Positions 1 through 12,964 of a stretch of DNA of 64,000 bases are shown here, one piece after another. Source of the stretch: Artemia franciscana. Its lineage: Eukaryota; Arthropoda; Branchiopoda; Anostraca; Artemiidae. The notes beneath the pieces are model-generated. The model did no database searches. It was given only the letters and a program-made list of their open reading frames with translations, and was not told where the DNA came from. Position 1 is the first letter of the stretch. The number at the start of each line of letters is the position of its first letter. The position numbers and the translations under genes were made by a program. Location: contig NC_088864.1 in the NCBI RefSeq assembly GCF_032884065.1, positions 16,434,409 to 16,498,408 of the forward strand, written 5' to 3'.

Positions 1-380
1 TTAAAGTCTGTGTCTTTTAAACAATGTATTTTTTTGTGTAAGGTGTAAATGTATCATTTTGAAAATGTTTTTTTTTTAATAAAATAGTTTCATTTTTGTT
101 TCTCCCCTTTTTGTTTCTGGTGATAGAGCCTCACAGGGAGGTCAATGTTGAAGTTTTTTGTTGTGAATTTTATTGTTGAATCAATTAATTAATATTTTTG
201 TAATAAAGGGGTAGCTTCTTTCCACCTTGTAATACCGCCAGTGCATGTAAAGAGACCAGTTCTGAAATAATGAATAAAAATTAAATTTATCTGATAAAGG
301 ACTAGGTTTATCCCCATCCCCTGGAAATTTCTTTGCAGGCTTGTCCCTGAGCAAAACTTCAGTATTCACAGAAACGTAAC
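1..380. other. AT-rich sequence, no gene seen
   Basis: Poly-T/poly-A rich non-coding sequence upstream of the LINE fragment. No reading frame with protein-like composition, RNA gene or clear repeat is visible. Confidence 0.6.
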
Positions 381-1325
381 TATTACTACTACTACTAATA
401 ATTTACTGCAGTACGAAGCCGCCTGAGGCCAACACAGTTAAACACGCTTCTCCTCCAACCTAATCTATTCAAGGACTACCTCTTTACACCCTCCCAGAAA
501 GTTCCTATTTCCTTTAAATCTTTATTTATGACATCCTCCCAACCCAGACAAGGCCGACCTGCTTTCCGTGTAGCCCCAGACGGTTGGCCAAAAAGGACAA
601 TCTTCGACAATCTGTCATCCTTCATCCGCAGAACGTGGCCTAGCCATCCCAACCTTTCTTTCATTATAGCCCTAGAAAGCGAGATTGAACCACATGTTTC
701 GTACATCCTACTGTTTGAAATACGATCAGTCAGCCGGGTACCCAGAACAATCCGTAGGCAATTTTCCTGGAAAATATCTAGTAAATTTTCATCTGCTTTT
801 CAGAGCCTCCATGTTTCAGAGCCATATTTGACCACTGTCATCACTGTAGCTTCCAATATTCTAATCTTGGTTTGCAGGCTTATCTTTCTATTCTTCCAAA
901 CTGTTTTTAACTGTGAAAAAGCACCCTGAGCCTTAGCTATTCTGCTTTTAATATCTTCACTGCTCCCACCGTCTTTACTAATAATACTACCAAGGTAAGT
1001 GAAGCTCCCAACCTGATCAATCTTTTTGTTACCCAATGTCACCTTTTCATCTTCACTTATTCCTAGCCTTAGTAACTTAGTCTTCTTAACATTAATTTTC
1101 AAGCCTATTTTAGCACCCTGAACTCGCAAAACCTCTAATAATTCATTCATTTTGCTCACACTTTCATCTAATATGCTTAAATCATCAGCATAATCTAAGT
1201 CCAGGAGCCTTTTTCCTCCCTATTTGATTCCATGGTCTCCAATTGCCTTTCCTGTTCTCCTTAAGACGAAGTACATCAAAATGATGCATATAAAGGGGGA
1301 TAGAATACAACCCCTCCAGTCATGT
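381..1325 (-). mobile_element. Non-LTR retrotransposon (LINE) 3' fragment, reverse transcriptase C-terminal half, decayed
   Basis: Read on the minus strand, one frame runs from about 1,320 to 476. It carries the reverse-transcriptase GCILSPF block, then the catalytic YADD motif (codons at 1,181-1,192), a GLKINVKKTK block, FTYLGSIISKDGG, DIKSRIAKAQGAF, an ATVMTVVKYGSETW block, and a C-terminal ERLGWLGHVLRM / RKAGRPCLGWEDV tail. These are the standard order of RT palm end, thumb and C-terminal region in many animal LINEs. The frame is broken by an in-frame TAG at 1,220-1,222 and a TGA at 800-802 but keeps register across both, so it is a fairly recent pseudogene. The 3' end runs into a TAG/TAA trinucleotide tail (381-400 on the + strand as ACT repeats), as expected for target-primed insertion. 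The 5' part (endonuclease and RT fingers) is absent. The clade is not assigned. Confidence 0.9.
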
Positions 1326-2034
1326 TATGCATAGCCATTGAATCGTTAAAGTATACATAGCTTTATGTGAAAATAGAGGAATGAGCAATTAGTCCAATCA
1401 CCACAAGGATAAGGATATCCTTAATTTGTTCACCCTCACACCAGATGGTACTCCCAGGTTAATGTCTAATTTTTACAATTTTTAAGTAATTACAGAAATC
1501 GTTAACTTCTTTGATTGTTTTTTTGAAATTAGTTTTCTACATTACTTTACGATAGAGACAAAACTATGTGCTATCACCTTTAGGGTATTTTGGAGTTCAA
1601 GTGGGTTTTGTACATTTTTCATTAGGCTTATTAATTTCAATCACAGTGAGTATTTTTTTTAGTGAAACTTTGCGGGCAGTAGAGTAGGGGTTCCAGCTCT
1701 CATGAGGGCATCCTTATTTGGACACTATAGGTGTCTATACAAAACTAGAGCACCGACCTACATACATGACCAGCTGCTGAGACAAGTATCCTACGCTTTT
1801 GTGCGAACAGCCTACATATTCCTATCAGGACATGATTAGCAAATATTTGATCTTCAGTGAATAAAAGGAGTGACCAGTTATTATGATGCTTAATATTCAA
1901 GTCATGATAATTATATGAATAATTTTTTTTCTTTTTTGAAAAAATTGCTTAGTATTAGGGATATGCATAAAGTCGAAATTAATTAAGTCGTATATATTTT
2001 AAGCGATGATATGACAGCCAATTTTTGGACTGGT
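1326..2034. other. Unannotated sequence, no gene seen
   Basis: AT-rich sequence with stop codons in all frames. No repeat shared with the rest of the window was recognised. Confidence 0.5.
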
Positions 2035-2930
2035 GAACATATTTTTTCTTTTATTATGCGGCTTCCCCAGTCGTACTCTATGGCTCGTCATCGACACTAC
2101 CTAGTTTATTGTATGTTTTCAATCTGTGTTTTTGTACGTTAGAATGATAAACACTTGTATAATGTTTAAAAAGTAGAGATTAAATACTCCAAGAAAGTGT
2201 GTGCACATGATAAAGTTATCGTTGCGTTGAATACTGAGAAATTCAAATATTTGAACTATGAGACAAACATTAATGGAGATCTAATTGTAAATATATGGGT
2301 GCGTTGTCAGAACTGTGAGATATAAAATTCCTTTGTGGTATCGAAAAGATTCAGCTCTTATGATGGTGGATATGTGAGAGTAGCATATTCAGAGAAGTTA
2401 GTAGTCAAAGATAATGCAAGCCTGAAACTAATATTGGAGATGAGGGTCAGCTTCTTGCTAATGGTTCTGGTAATACCTTACCGATTGACAGATCCTGTCC
2501 CTTTCTTTCTGGTATTAGCACTCAAATAAAAGCAAAAGATAAAAGGAAGCTAAGGCCAAAACTATGTAAAAATAATGTAGTAATAGACAGTAAAATCAGA
2601 CAATATAACAATGGGGTATAAAGATGAATTGTTGAAAAAAAGGCATGTGAATATTATTACTACAATTCATTGCATACCAACAGATATAGTCAATGAACCC
2701 AATAATACCAGGTGATGAAATTGTAACTGAAACCGTGTTACAACTTGTGTATGAACACAAAATGAAATTTTTCTTTGAAATATATGTTTTTCTATTGGCA
2801 AGTGTCATGTCAAGACAAAACATAATAAAGAGTTTTATAGAATTGATCCAGACCATTTATAATTATTTTTACGATGATATTCTATATTTCGTTATAACAA
2901 TAAAAATATTTTACACATTACTTTAGCTTA
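2035..2930 (+). pseudogene. Copy 1 of a ~1 kb tandem duplication with a decayed reading frame
   Basis: This block aligns along its length with 3,000-3,945. Shared landmarks are CCTAGTTTATTG, AATGATAAACACTTG, GTGCACATGATAAAGTT, TTGAACTATGAGACAA, AAAGATAATGCAAGCCTGAAAC and CAACAGATATAGTC. A protein-like frame starts near 2,170 (KVCAHDK, YLNYET, NG) and shifts frame near 2,320 to a second segment (SSYDGGY, VKDNASLKLI). A third segment lies near 2,670-2,760 (IPTDIV, then ETVLQLV in another frame). The segments keep their order in both copies, which suggests an ancestral coding sequence. I do not recognise the protein family. Copy 1 has more stops and frameshifts than copy 2. Confidence 0.5.
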
Positions 2931-2999
2931 GAATTTTGACCTAGAATTTTTTGCGCTCAAAATTTTTTCGGACTTCGAATATTTTGGACTCAAAATTTT

Positions 3000-3945
3000 T
3001 TAGACTGGTGAACAGGTTTTTTTGGACTTTTTTTCATGTGGCTACCCTAGCGGTACTCTAAGGCTGGTCATAGACACTACCTAGTTTATTGCATGTTTTC
3101 AATCAGTATTTTCTTATATATTGGAATGATAAACACTTGCATCATATTTTTTTAAAAAGTGGAGATGAAATATTCTAAGAAAGTATGTGCACATGATAAA
3201 GTTGTCGTCACGTTGAATGCTGACAAAGACAAATACTTGAACTATGAGACAAGCATCAATGGAAATCTTATTGGAAATGTGTGCGTGCGTTGTCATGAGA
3301 AAGAGAGAGATCAAACTCCTTTGGGGCATCGGAAAGATTCAACTCTTATGATGATGGATATTTGAGAGCAGCATGTCCAGAGAAGTTAGTGCCCAAAGAT
3401 AATGCAAGCCTGAAACTAATTGTTGACGATGAGGGTCAATTTCCTGCTAATGATTCTGGTAATACCTTACCCATTGACATATCCTACCACTATCTTGCTG
3501 GTATAAGCATTCAAAAGAAAGGGAAAAAGAAATGCCGACACCTGCACTAATGCCATAAGGCATAACATATCTATGGGCCACAACTGCAAAGATAATGTGG
3601 AAATAGACAGTGAAATCAAAGGCAAAATAAAAATGGCATTGGCAGACAATATAACAATGGCATATAAAGATGAATTGTTGAAAAGACACAGCACTTGTTA
3701 CCATTATTGCTACCATTTATTGGATACCAACAGATATAGTCTATGAACCCAATAATACCAATGATGAAATGCATGATACGATTGTAGCTGAGACCGTGCT
3801 AAAACTCGTGTAAGACAATAAAAGCGAGTAAGTGTCATGTAAAGAGAAAACGTGATGAATTATTTTATGGAATGGATTCAAATCAGTCACTTTTATTTCT
3901 ACGCTGATTTTCAACATGTCGTTATTACAACACACATAAGGTTTG
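3000..3945 (+). pseudogene. Copy 2 of the ~1 kb tandem duplication, less decayed
   Basis: Second copy of the block above. The leading segment is open from 3,159 to about 3,365 with ATG in good context (KVCAHDKVVVTLNADKDKY, YETSINGNLIG). It shifts to a second frame from about 3,335 to 3,550 (SYDDGYLRAACPEKLV, KDNASLKLIVDDEGQF, LPIDISYHYLAGISI). A further segment near 3,690-3,810 reads TIIATIYWIPTDIVYEPNN and ends in ETVLKLV. Coding-like composition persists through the frame changes and is conserved with copy 1, including many third-position differences. The function is not recognised. An old domesticated or mobile-element gene is as likely as a host gene. Confidence 0.5.
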
Positions 3946-4305
3946 CATTGCTTTGCTATGTTTCCGTTATTTGCCAGGGTACGCTAGTAAGTAGAATGTT
4001 TAGAATGTTTGTTAAGAAATCGGACATGTAATAAAAAAATTTCAGAGACAGAGATACTACCTGCAGGCTCATAGGGGATATATTAGAATCTGAGATAGGT
4101 TAAACAGGGTTTTTACCAAAGCCCAAGAGAGACAAGCTGGATTTTATTTCCAAACTCCACACAGACAAGCAAATACCCGCTCAGACACACGGACACCGAG
4201 AGAGCGAGAGACAAAAACAACTACAAACACACAGAGTCAGACACATGAACAAACAGAGATAGACGCAGAGACAAGCAAACACCCGCTCAGACACACGGGC
4301 ACAGA

Positions 4306-4363
<58 letters not shown>

Positions 4364-5059
4364 AACAACTGTTCAGACACACAGACACAGAGAAGAAATA
4401 CAAGTAGACATCTGCTCAGATACAGAGGCACAGAGAGAGAGAAAGAAACGCACACAAACACACAGATTCATGCATACAAACAGGCAAATACAGAAACGGG
4501 GACAAGCAAACACCCGCCCAGACACATGGGCACAAAGAGAAAGAGAGACAAGTAAACAGCTGCTCAGAAACACAGGTGCAGACACATAGAGAAAGAACAC
4601 CTACAAACCCACAAAGTCAGACACACAAACACACAGAAATAGACACGGGGACAAGCAATCATCCGCTCAGATACACAGACACAGTGAGAGAGACAAACAA
4701 ACATGTAGTCAGACACACAGACACAGAGAGAGAGAAGGAGAGAGAGAGAGAGAGAGATAAAGAGAGAAACAAAATCATCTAGAAACACACAGTCAGTCAG
4801 ATACACACACAAAGAGAAACAAGTAAAAAACCGCTCAGATACATTGGCACAGAGAGTGATAGAGACAAAAACACATACAAACACACAGATTCAGACCCAC
4901 AAACGCACTAGGACAGACAAGGAGACATTAAAACAGCCACTGAGACACACAAACACATAGAGAGGGAGAGAAAAAACATTTTGCAAACACATAAAGTCAT
5001 ACACCCAAACATACAAAGGTGCACATGGGGACAAGCAAACTCCCGCTCAAAAACATAGG

Positions 5060-5215
<156 letters not shown>

Positions 5216-6218
5216 AGAGACAAGTAGACAGCCACTCAGACACACAGGCACAGAGAGGGACAAAAACGCATACAAACGCACAGATTGTTACCTACAAACA
5301 GACAAATACAGATACAAGAAGAAGCAAATACCCACCCAGACACATAAGAACAGATAGACAGAGAGATAGAGAGAGAAAGAGAGAGAGAGAGAGAGGGAGA
5401 GAGAGAGAGAAGGAAAAAATCACTCAGTCAAACAGGCACAGAGAGAGAAACAAAAACACATACAGAAACACAGAGTGATATATTCCAACACAAGACACAG
5501 AAACATACGAACACCCACTCCAATACACAGGTAAACGAAAAGAGGCAAGCAAACAGTCAGTCTAACACTCAAGCACAGAGAGAAAAACAAGCAAAGACCT
5601 TCTCAGACACACCGACACAAAGAGTGAGAGAGAAAAAATACACACACAAATACAGAGTCAGAAGCACAGACACACAAAGACAGACACGGGGACAAGCAAA
5701 TATCGTGCTCAGACACATAAGTACAGAGAGAGAGAGAGAGAGAGAAGCAGATAGCCGCTCAGAAATACATATACAGAGAGAGATACAAAAAATACCTATA
5801 AACCCACAAAGACAGACACGGGGACAGGCAAACATTCGCTTAGACACACAGACACAGAGAAAGAGAGAGAGAAAACATACAGAAGTACAGAATCAGACAT
5901 TCAAACACGCAAAGACAGACACAAACACATGCAAACAATCACTCAGACACACAAGCATAGCGAGAGAGACAAGGAAATAGTCAGTCAAACACACAGGCAC
6001 AGAGAGAGAGAGAAGCAAACACCCGCTCAGACACACAAACACAAAAAGAAAGAGATTCAAAACACATACAAACACACAGAGTCAAAAATACAAATACACA
6101 AAGACAGACACGGGTAAAAGCATACATCACGCTCAGACACATAGGTAAAGAGTGAAAGACAGTGAGAGAGAGAGAGAGAGAGAAGCAAACAGCTGCTCAG
6201 ACATACAGGCACAGAGAG

Positions 6219-6313
<95 letters not shown>
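6219..6313. repeat. (TA)n microsatellite inside the minisatellite
   Basis: About 95 bp of alternating TA with one early G interruption. It replaces the GA segment of one minisatellite unit. The ACAGAGAGATATATA junction suggests a GA to TA slippage conversion. Confidence 0.95.
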
Positions 6314-6317
<4 letters not shown>

Positions 6318-6694
6318 AAAAATCCCAACAAACCCACAAAGACAGGTACGGAGACAAGCAAAAATCTGTTCAGACACACAGGCACAGAGAGAGACACAAA
6401 CAAATTCAAATCCACAGAATCTGACACACAAACACACAAATACAGACATGCGGACAAGCAAACATCAACCCAGACACACACGCACGGAGAGAAAGACAGA
6501 AACACATGCGAAAACACAAAGACAGACAACCAAACAACCGCTCTGACACACACACAGAGAGAGACATAAACACATACAAAAACACTGAGTCAGACACACA
6601 AACACATAAAGACAGACACAAGTACAAACAAACATCCGCTCAGACACATAGTTACAGTGTTTCTTCTTTGTTTTCTGCTGCCAAAGCTCTGAAA

Positions 6695-7670
6695 AATTCA
6701 GACATTGCCAGGTTTTACCATAAATTGACGTAATCAAAGCCTCGTAAATTTGAGCAATTAAGTATAAGTTAGCGTAATCAATGACATTCAACTTCATATT
6801 TCTTAGGATACGTTTTTCTCTTTCATTAATTCATTTTTATTAAAATGAACAGGAATTCTTCCGTACAGTAAATAGGCATTCATTTCCTCAACAACAAATC
6901 TTTACAACACTTTACAAGCTTTTGGGTCCGTATTTGAGTAAAATTTGAGCAAATAAGCATGAATTAATGTAAAAGAGACATCGCTTTATTTTTCTTAATA
7001 TATGTTTTTTCCTTTCATTAGTTCATTTTTAATTCTTCTTAAAGGCTCCATATTAGTCACATTTGTGATGTACCAGAAAATACTTTAAACTAAACTTTTA
7101 TAGGTCTTAAAGGAATTTGGAGATTGTCAGGTTTTAGGATAAATTGACACAATCAAAGCCCAGAAAATTTGAGCAATTAAGCATAAATTAACGTAATCAA
7201 AGACATATCACTTCATTTTTCTTAGGACATATTTTTTGTTTCATTGCTATATTTTTCTTAAAATGAATAGAAATTGTTCCGTATATAAAAGGGGCTGTCT
7301 TCTTCTCGAGACTTCGCTCTTTACAAGCTCTTGCGTCTAAATTTCGGTAAAATCTGAGCAATTAAGCCTAAATTGACGTAATCAAAGCCGTGTTGGATAA
7401 AATTTGAGGAATTAAGCATAAATAAATATGAATTAAGCAATTAAGCATAAATATAATTAAGCATAAATAAACTAAGAAAATTTGAGCAATTAAGCATAAA
7501 ATAAACTGTAAATAAAGACATACCACTTCATTTTTCTTAGGATATGAATTTTCTTTCATTAGTTCATTTTGAATTCCTCTTAAAGGCTCCATATTAGACG
7601 CGTTTTTGATAGTTCAAGAAAATACTTTGAAACTAAAACTTAATAGATCTTAAAGGAATTTGTACATATC
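6695..7670. repeat. Diverged tandem duplication, period ~430 bp
   Basis: The phrase TAAATTGACGTAATCAAAGCC followed by AATTTGAGCAATTAAGCATAA and CACTTCATTTTTCTTAGGA occurs near 6,720, 7,140 and again from 7,370. CTTAAAGGCTCCATATTAG occurs near 7,040 and 7,580. The third unit has an internal expansion of AATTAAGCATAAATA at 7,400-7,500. No coding potential. Confidence 0.75.
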
Positions 7671-7689
7671 AGGTTAAAAAACTATCAGA

Positions 7690-7995
7690 AAATAAATTTT
7701 AAAAAATAAGTTTTTTCCAACTGAAAGTAAGGAGCAACATTAAAACTCAAAACGAGCAGAAATTATTGAGTATATGAGGGGGGCCACCCCCTTGTCAATA
7801 CCCCGTCCTTTATGCTAATTTTTTGGTACTTTTAAAAGAGTTTTTTATTCTAATTAAACGGCCCTTGTGATTCAGGAGTCACTCTTAAAGAACTGGGAAA
7901 AATTTGACGAGAGGGTGACCCCCATTACATGCGTAACAATTTCTGTTCGTTTTAAGCTTTAATACTGCTCCTTACTTTCAGTTGAAAAAATTGTT
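7690..7995. mobile_element. Palindromic dispersed element (old copy)
   Basis: The left arm begins CAACTGAAAGTAAGGAGCAA and continues through AAAACGAGCAGAAATTATTG. The right arm ends GCTCCTTACTTTCAGTTG. The arms are inverted copies of about 90 bp with substantial mismatch, around a ~110 bp centre containing CTAATTAAACGGCCCTTGTG. It belongs to the family described at 58,981-60,724. No coding sequence. Confidence 0.85.
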
Positions 7996-8084
7996 GTTGT
8001 TTTTTAAATACACAAAGCCCACTTGGGTCTTTTGGCAGTGTTATTGTTCTGCCTATAACAAAAGAGATAATGTCACAGCAAAAT

Positions 8085-8270
8085 GATGTTTTTGCCGTTG
8101 TGATTCAGAGGTTATTCTTAAAGAACTGGAACAAAATTCGAACTTTAGCGTAAAGAGCGATTTATAGACGAAAAGGGGGAGCCCCCTCACATACTTAATA
8201 ATTTCTGTTCGCTTTAAGTTTTAATTATACTCCTTACTTTCTGTTGAAAAAACTTGTTTTTTCATTCAAT
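8085..8270. mobile_element. Right half of a palindromic dispersed element
   Basis: Contains the family centre (GTGATTCAGAGGTTATTCTT, AACTTTAGCGTAAAGAGCG) and the complete right arm ending TACTCCTTACTTTCTGTTGA and CTTGTTTTTTCATTCAATAA. The left arm is missing. Confidence 0.8.
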
Positions 8271-9757
8271 AACTTATATAAAAGTTATTGCTCATATCTA
8301 TGTCCTTCCTAAAAATTCCATACAAATTAGACAAAAAAGAGCAACAATCCTAAAATGCTTTATTTTCATAATTTTAAAAGTGACCTTAAATGGTTTGCTT
8401 TTACTGTATCAAAACTCCTATACTGTTTTGTATTTTCAGTAAAGCACTAGTTTTCTATAGTCCTACAAACGTAAGGAAATATCACCAGTTGGTTTGTGTG
8501 CACTAGTTTTATTCATGCATGTTAGATAAGTTGTGAATTAATAATTCTGTTGGTAAACTTCCGTCTTTACTTCCCTCAGAAAAACTTGTTTTTCTTTAAA
8601 CTTATATAATGTACTATGTTATTAATTCCTGGAAACTCAGCAATTCAAGATTTTTTCCACTTTTATTTATTTTTTTTGTTGTATAATTTGTATAATTTGT
8701 TTTCAGTGAAGCACAGATGACGCAATAGGCTTTAAAACTTTTATGGTTATACAATAGGGAATGCTGCAGCGTTGCATCTCGTTGGGTTCCGTGAAAGCCT
8801 GTTAGTTTGTTTTTGGTGTATTTAGGATTAGATTTCACGTCTGGACTACAGTAAGGGGCTCTCTCTTCCTCCCTCTCTCGTCTTTTCTGTGTTTTTTTGG
8901 GTCATGCTGATTAAGTGTTTTCCACATTATGGACAAGCACTGTTTCTTGGTTGATTTATTTAGGCTTTAACAACATAGATAAATAATTAATAGCTTATAC
9001 ATAAACTGTCAATTATCGACGATATATTGCCAATGGTTCCAGATTTTTACGTCATTCTATATATAGGTTTTATGTATAAGTATGTTTTCAGATTCACAGT
9101 GGTTTGACATTAGCATTCCGTAATGCAAGCTTCTCAAAGTATGTAAAGTAGTCTATGATTGGTTGGCTAAAAAAAATTCCTCGAATCACAAATGAATTTA
9201 CGTGCGAGAGAAGCTTATGTAAGCCAATGTGATAGGCCTATGTAGTCAGTTTGAAACACTTTTCTCACTTTTTACTTTAATTCAACCAAGCCCTTAGGAA
9301 AGGAAAAATTTTAGAATTGGGAGTCACATATCCCTCCCTATTCACAAATAGTAACAATCCTTGTACATGAAGAGTGAATCTTTTCCTTCTTTTATAATGA
9401 TTAAGCAATGGTAGGCAACTATCAAACCTTCTGTACATGGTTTCGACCCGGTGAAAAGAGAAATCACTAGATTTTAGTGATTTCCTGGTTGATTTAGCGA
9501 TTTTCTTCTAAGTGATTTATGTGCTGATTTAGTGATTTTTGATTAGACACTGCAAAAAGTCGCCAAATATAGTGATAAATTACTAGGGCCGGCAACCGTG
9601 CTTCTCTATTTGTTCTTCCTAAATCAAAAGATTACTCTCTGCAATGCTAGTCTTCAATTTGAACCGCAAAAATATGTTTCATGCCGTTCTGCCATCTATT
9701 CATAAGGAATTTTTAAAAAAGCAGAGACCTGTTCATGTTGACAAGGTTACTCATAAT
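8271..9757. other. AT-rich sequence, no gene seen
   Basis: No supported gene. A short degenerate series of AGTGATTT motifs lies at 9,460-9,540. Reading frames are short and have no protein-like composition. Confidence 0.5.
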
Positions 9758-10288
9758 TAAACTGTTTGTGGTAACAAAACCTAAGTAGGGAGCGATTCGG
9801 CCAAAAAGTAAACGAAACTCTAAAAAATGAATTTATATAAAAATGAATAGATAAAAAGAGCTAACTTTTTATATTGGTTCCAAATATATGAAATTCATTA
9901 AGTTTAATGTTACACTTCAAAAACCAAGAGCCTGAAAAATTTTGCTTGATTTCCAAAAAAGGGCGAAGAAACCCCCAAAAGTCAAGTGATCTTGAAAAAA
10001 ATCACCATGTTAAATTCATTATATGAGAAAACTGAAATCTAGTAGAAATTATTCCTTGAATGAGGGAGGGCTTTCCCTTCCTCATCCCTTGCTCTTTACG
10101 CTAAAGTTTGGTGTTTTGTCCAAATTCTTTAAGAACGACTTCGGAAACAAAGAGCCGGTGAATTTGAACGAAAAGTATTTTTTAAAGAACTTTATGACTT
10201 CCAGCTTTTTTACAGAATAATTTCTGTTCATTTTAAGTTTTAATGTTACTCCTTACTTTCAGCTGAAAAAACTAGTTTTTTTTTATTT
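9758..10288 (+). mobile_element. Composite hairpin element, internally deleted copy
   Basis: Begins at TAAACTGTTTGTGGTAAC, the decayed version of the 5' hairpin of the 58,981 copy, preceded by AAT. It then has GTAGGGAGCGATTCGGCC, CGAAACTCTAAAAAATGAAT, AACCCCCAAAAGTCA and a jump to the terminal palindromic module (TTGCTCTTTACGCTAAAGTT ... ACTCCTTACTTTCAGCTGAA). It ends TTATTT followed by AAT. The middle of the long form is missing. Confidence 0.8.
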
Positions 10289-10291
10289 AAT

Positions 10292-12485
10292 CCCCACAGA
10301 GATTAAATAGGACTTTGATAAAAAATTAATGTAACTCAAATTTACGAACTTGATGTTGCCACATGGGCACATCAACTGGTGGGGGGGCGGATTTGGACCA
10401 CCTATGTTATGTATTTTTTTTTTTTTTATTGAGAAATACCTGTTTTAGATATTTTTAATTCAAAAAAGTCGTCTCTCCCCTAAAAAAATATATTTTGTCC
10501 TTTTCGTGAACTAGTGTCCATGTTATTCCCTTAGAAAGGAATGTGTTGGTTCTGTAACCACTGAATTGCCTCTTTTACGCAAAAAGGGGGCTAACGATCA
10601 AAGCCAATCAATTGAGTGGTATCCATTTTCTAGTTTAAATTATCGCGTTGAATCAATTGGCGAAGTTACCTCCTAGATTTTCCATTTATACTTCATTTGA
10701 ATATATTTTTATTTCTTTAACCTTGTTTGTTTTTATTTATTTTTATTATTGATTTCGTAATCTATATCTCCATTCTTAAGTTTTCCCATCTTCTTTCTCA
10801 GATTTTTGTTTCAGATTTTTTGAATTTTAACTCCTATTTTATTGTACCTGTATCGTTATGACCTGGAGAAAAAGGACGTTAAACTGTATAGAACTCAAAG
10901 AGGATAGTTTTATAACAAAAAATAAAACAACCGAAAACTGGATATTGACATTTGTCCCTTTACTGCACTCCCACTCTTCCTCCCAGGGACTTTTTATGTT
11001 CGTATGACTTCACTACCATTTTTTTACATTTACCATGTAACTTGTCCAGTTTTGAGACCCCTCCCTACAACACAAATCTGCACCCCTGGAAGAAATTGGT
11101 TTCCACAAGAACTATTTAGAGTTTCGAAGATACGATAGTCTCATTTTCTCACTTGCAGAAACGATTAGAAAAGAAATTCATCAAAATTCATATTTTGCAA
11201 CTTGTCACTATTTCTATTGCTCAAACATATTTGATTGGTGACAAAGGATCTCGTAGCTCTCCGTGAGTTAACAATTTAGAAAGAACGTAGGAGATGTAGT
11301 GGGCCTTCCAAAGTTTCAATTGACGGATGGTAGATACAAAAAAAAATCGCTGCTTAACCGGAAATTTGAAATAAATAAATCTATGATATCCCTAAAACAG
11401 TGTATCCCACACTTTTGACATATGTCCACCCCCTTCTTTAATTTCGTAATGCTGAGTTCCTTGCGTGAAAAAATGGACGTATTCTAGTTACAGTAGAACT
11501 TTTAGTACACACATTAAAAAAATATAAAAGGGTACGCGTACAACACTTTGGGATTTTTTTAATGGAGATACGGCTTTTTAAAGATTTTCCACTGGGTTTG
11601 TCTCTTAGCAAAATTCTTGACTCTGCCCAATTAAAAAAAAATTATAGGAAATGTTTTACATTGCATGTCTTTTTTGCCCATTCTTATCGTTTTTCGCCCA
11701 TTCATGTTTTCATCTTCCCGGCCTCCAATGATTTTCGTTTCCAGGACCACTGAGACCTACGGAAGGGGCTGGACAGGGACTTATGCAGGTGCCACGGGAA
11801 CTTCTCCATCCCAACATCCTATTTTTTTCGACTTGGTGATTCTTGTTCCAAATATCGAATAACTTTATTCTTATATGTTTTCGCTCAGTATCAAGTGCTT
11901 TATGTCATTCTTTGGGTAGCCACTTGGATTAAAGTTATGTATTATATCATTTTGTAATTAAATGAATAGAACTGAAAATTGAACTTATTATAGCCTCCCC
12001 CTCTCCGAAAAGTTCCTGCGTGACCCACGGAAAAATTCTTCCGGGGACATAACACCACATGATATCTCCTACCTTTTTTTAAAGACTGCTACAGCTTTAT
12101 ACTTAAATGCTCTAAATCATATCTTTTTATAAATTGTGTCTTTTCTATAAAGTGCATATTAGTGTTGTATAATTCCAGATTTCATAAGTGGAAACATGGT
12201 TCAAGCCCTTTTCGATGTAGTCGTCATGACAAAACGCTTTCACCAGCTTCAGAAGGCCCTGAGTGGGTGGGTAGTCTAAATAAAGTATAGTATAGTAACC
12301 ATAAAGCTAGAATATATAAAAGGGCGGAAGTAAACACCACAAAAGACGAAAAGGGTAAAAATGAAATAACTGTTGGCAAAAGCTACTTGTGATTATTTCT
12401 GAAAAGCACATGTGACAGATTACTGGCTGATTCATGGTAATTATAAAGAGCACTTACTTTTGTGTTCGGGTTCTCCGAGTTACTT
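10292..12485. other. Unannotated AT-rich sequence
   Basis: No gene, RNA gene or recognisable element. Open frames at 11,562-11,862 overlap each other and have compositions expected by chance. Confidence 0.5.
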
Positions 12486-12964
12486 TTTATGAACACAAGG
12501 GACATCACAAGAATTGAGGGGCGTGTAGGAGAGATTGAGTCAAAGATCTGCAAGGGAAAAATAGAATATTCCTGCTAATTCGAGAGTGAAGCTACCCACC
12601 ACGATTTTGGTAGAATCTCAGAGTGTGTTGAATAAAATCAAAAACATTTTGATGAGCTCTAAAACATCTATGAGTGGCATAAGAGACATACAAAATATGC
12701 TATACAAACGAATACTAATACATTTAATTCCTGAAATACTGTTTAAAACCCTAAAACTTCAACACAAGGTATTGTTGCTTGTTGTACTCGGAATATATAA
12801 TTATAAATTAGAAAAGAAAAGCAGAAAATATACTGGATATTAAGATATAAAGGGAAAGAAAAGCGAAGAGAAGAGCGAAAGTTGTACTAGAAATCCTCAT
12901 TAAAGAAATTCTTAATTATGTTGGCATAAGGGACTTTTCACGGCGGAAGAAAGTCGATTCTTAA
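12486..12964 (+). pseudogene. Coding-like patch in shifting frames, unidentified
   Basis: Three adjacent stretches look protein-like but lie in different frames. The first starts at about 12,490 (MNTRDITRIEGRVGEIESKI). The second runs 12,586-12,780 (ILVESQSVLNKIKNILMSSK, GIRDIQNMLYKRILIHLIPE). The third runs 12,857-12,964 (RAKVVLEILIKEILNYVGIR). The helical, lysine/isoleucine-rich character continues across the frame breaks, as in a decayed gene. No family is recognised. Chance cannot be excluded in such AT-rich DNA. Confidence 0.25.
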
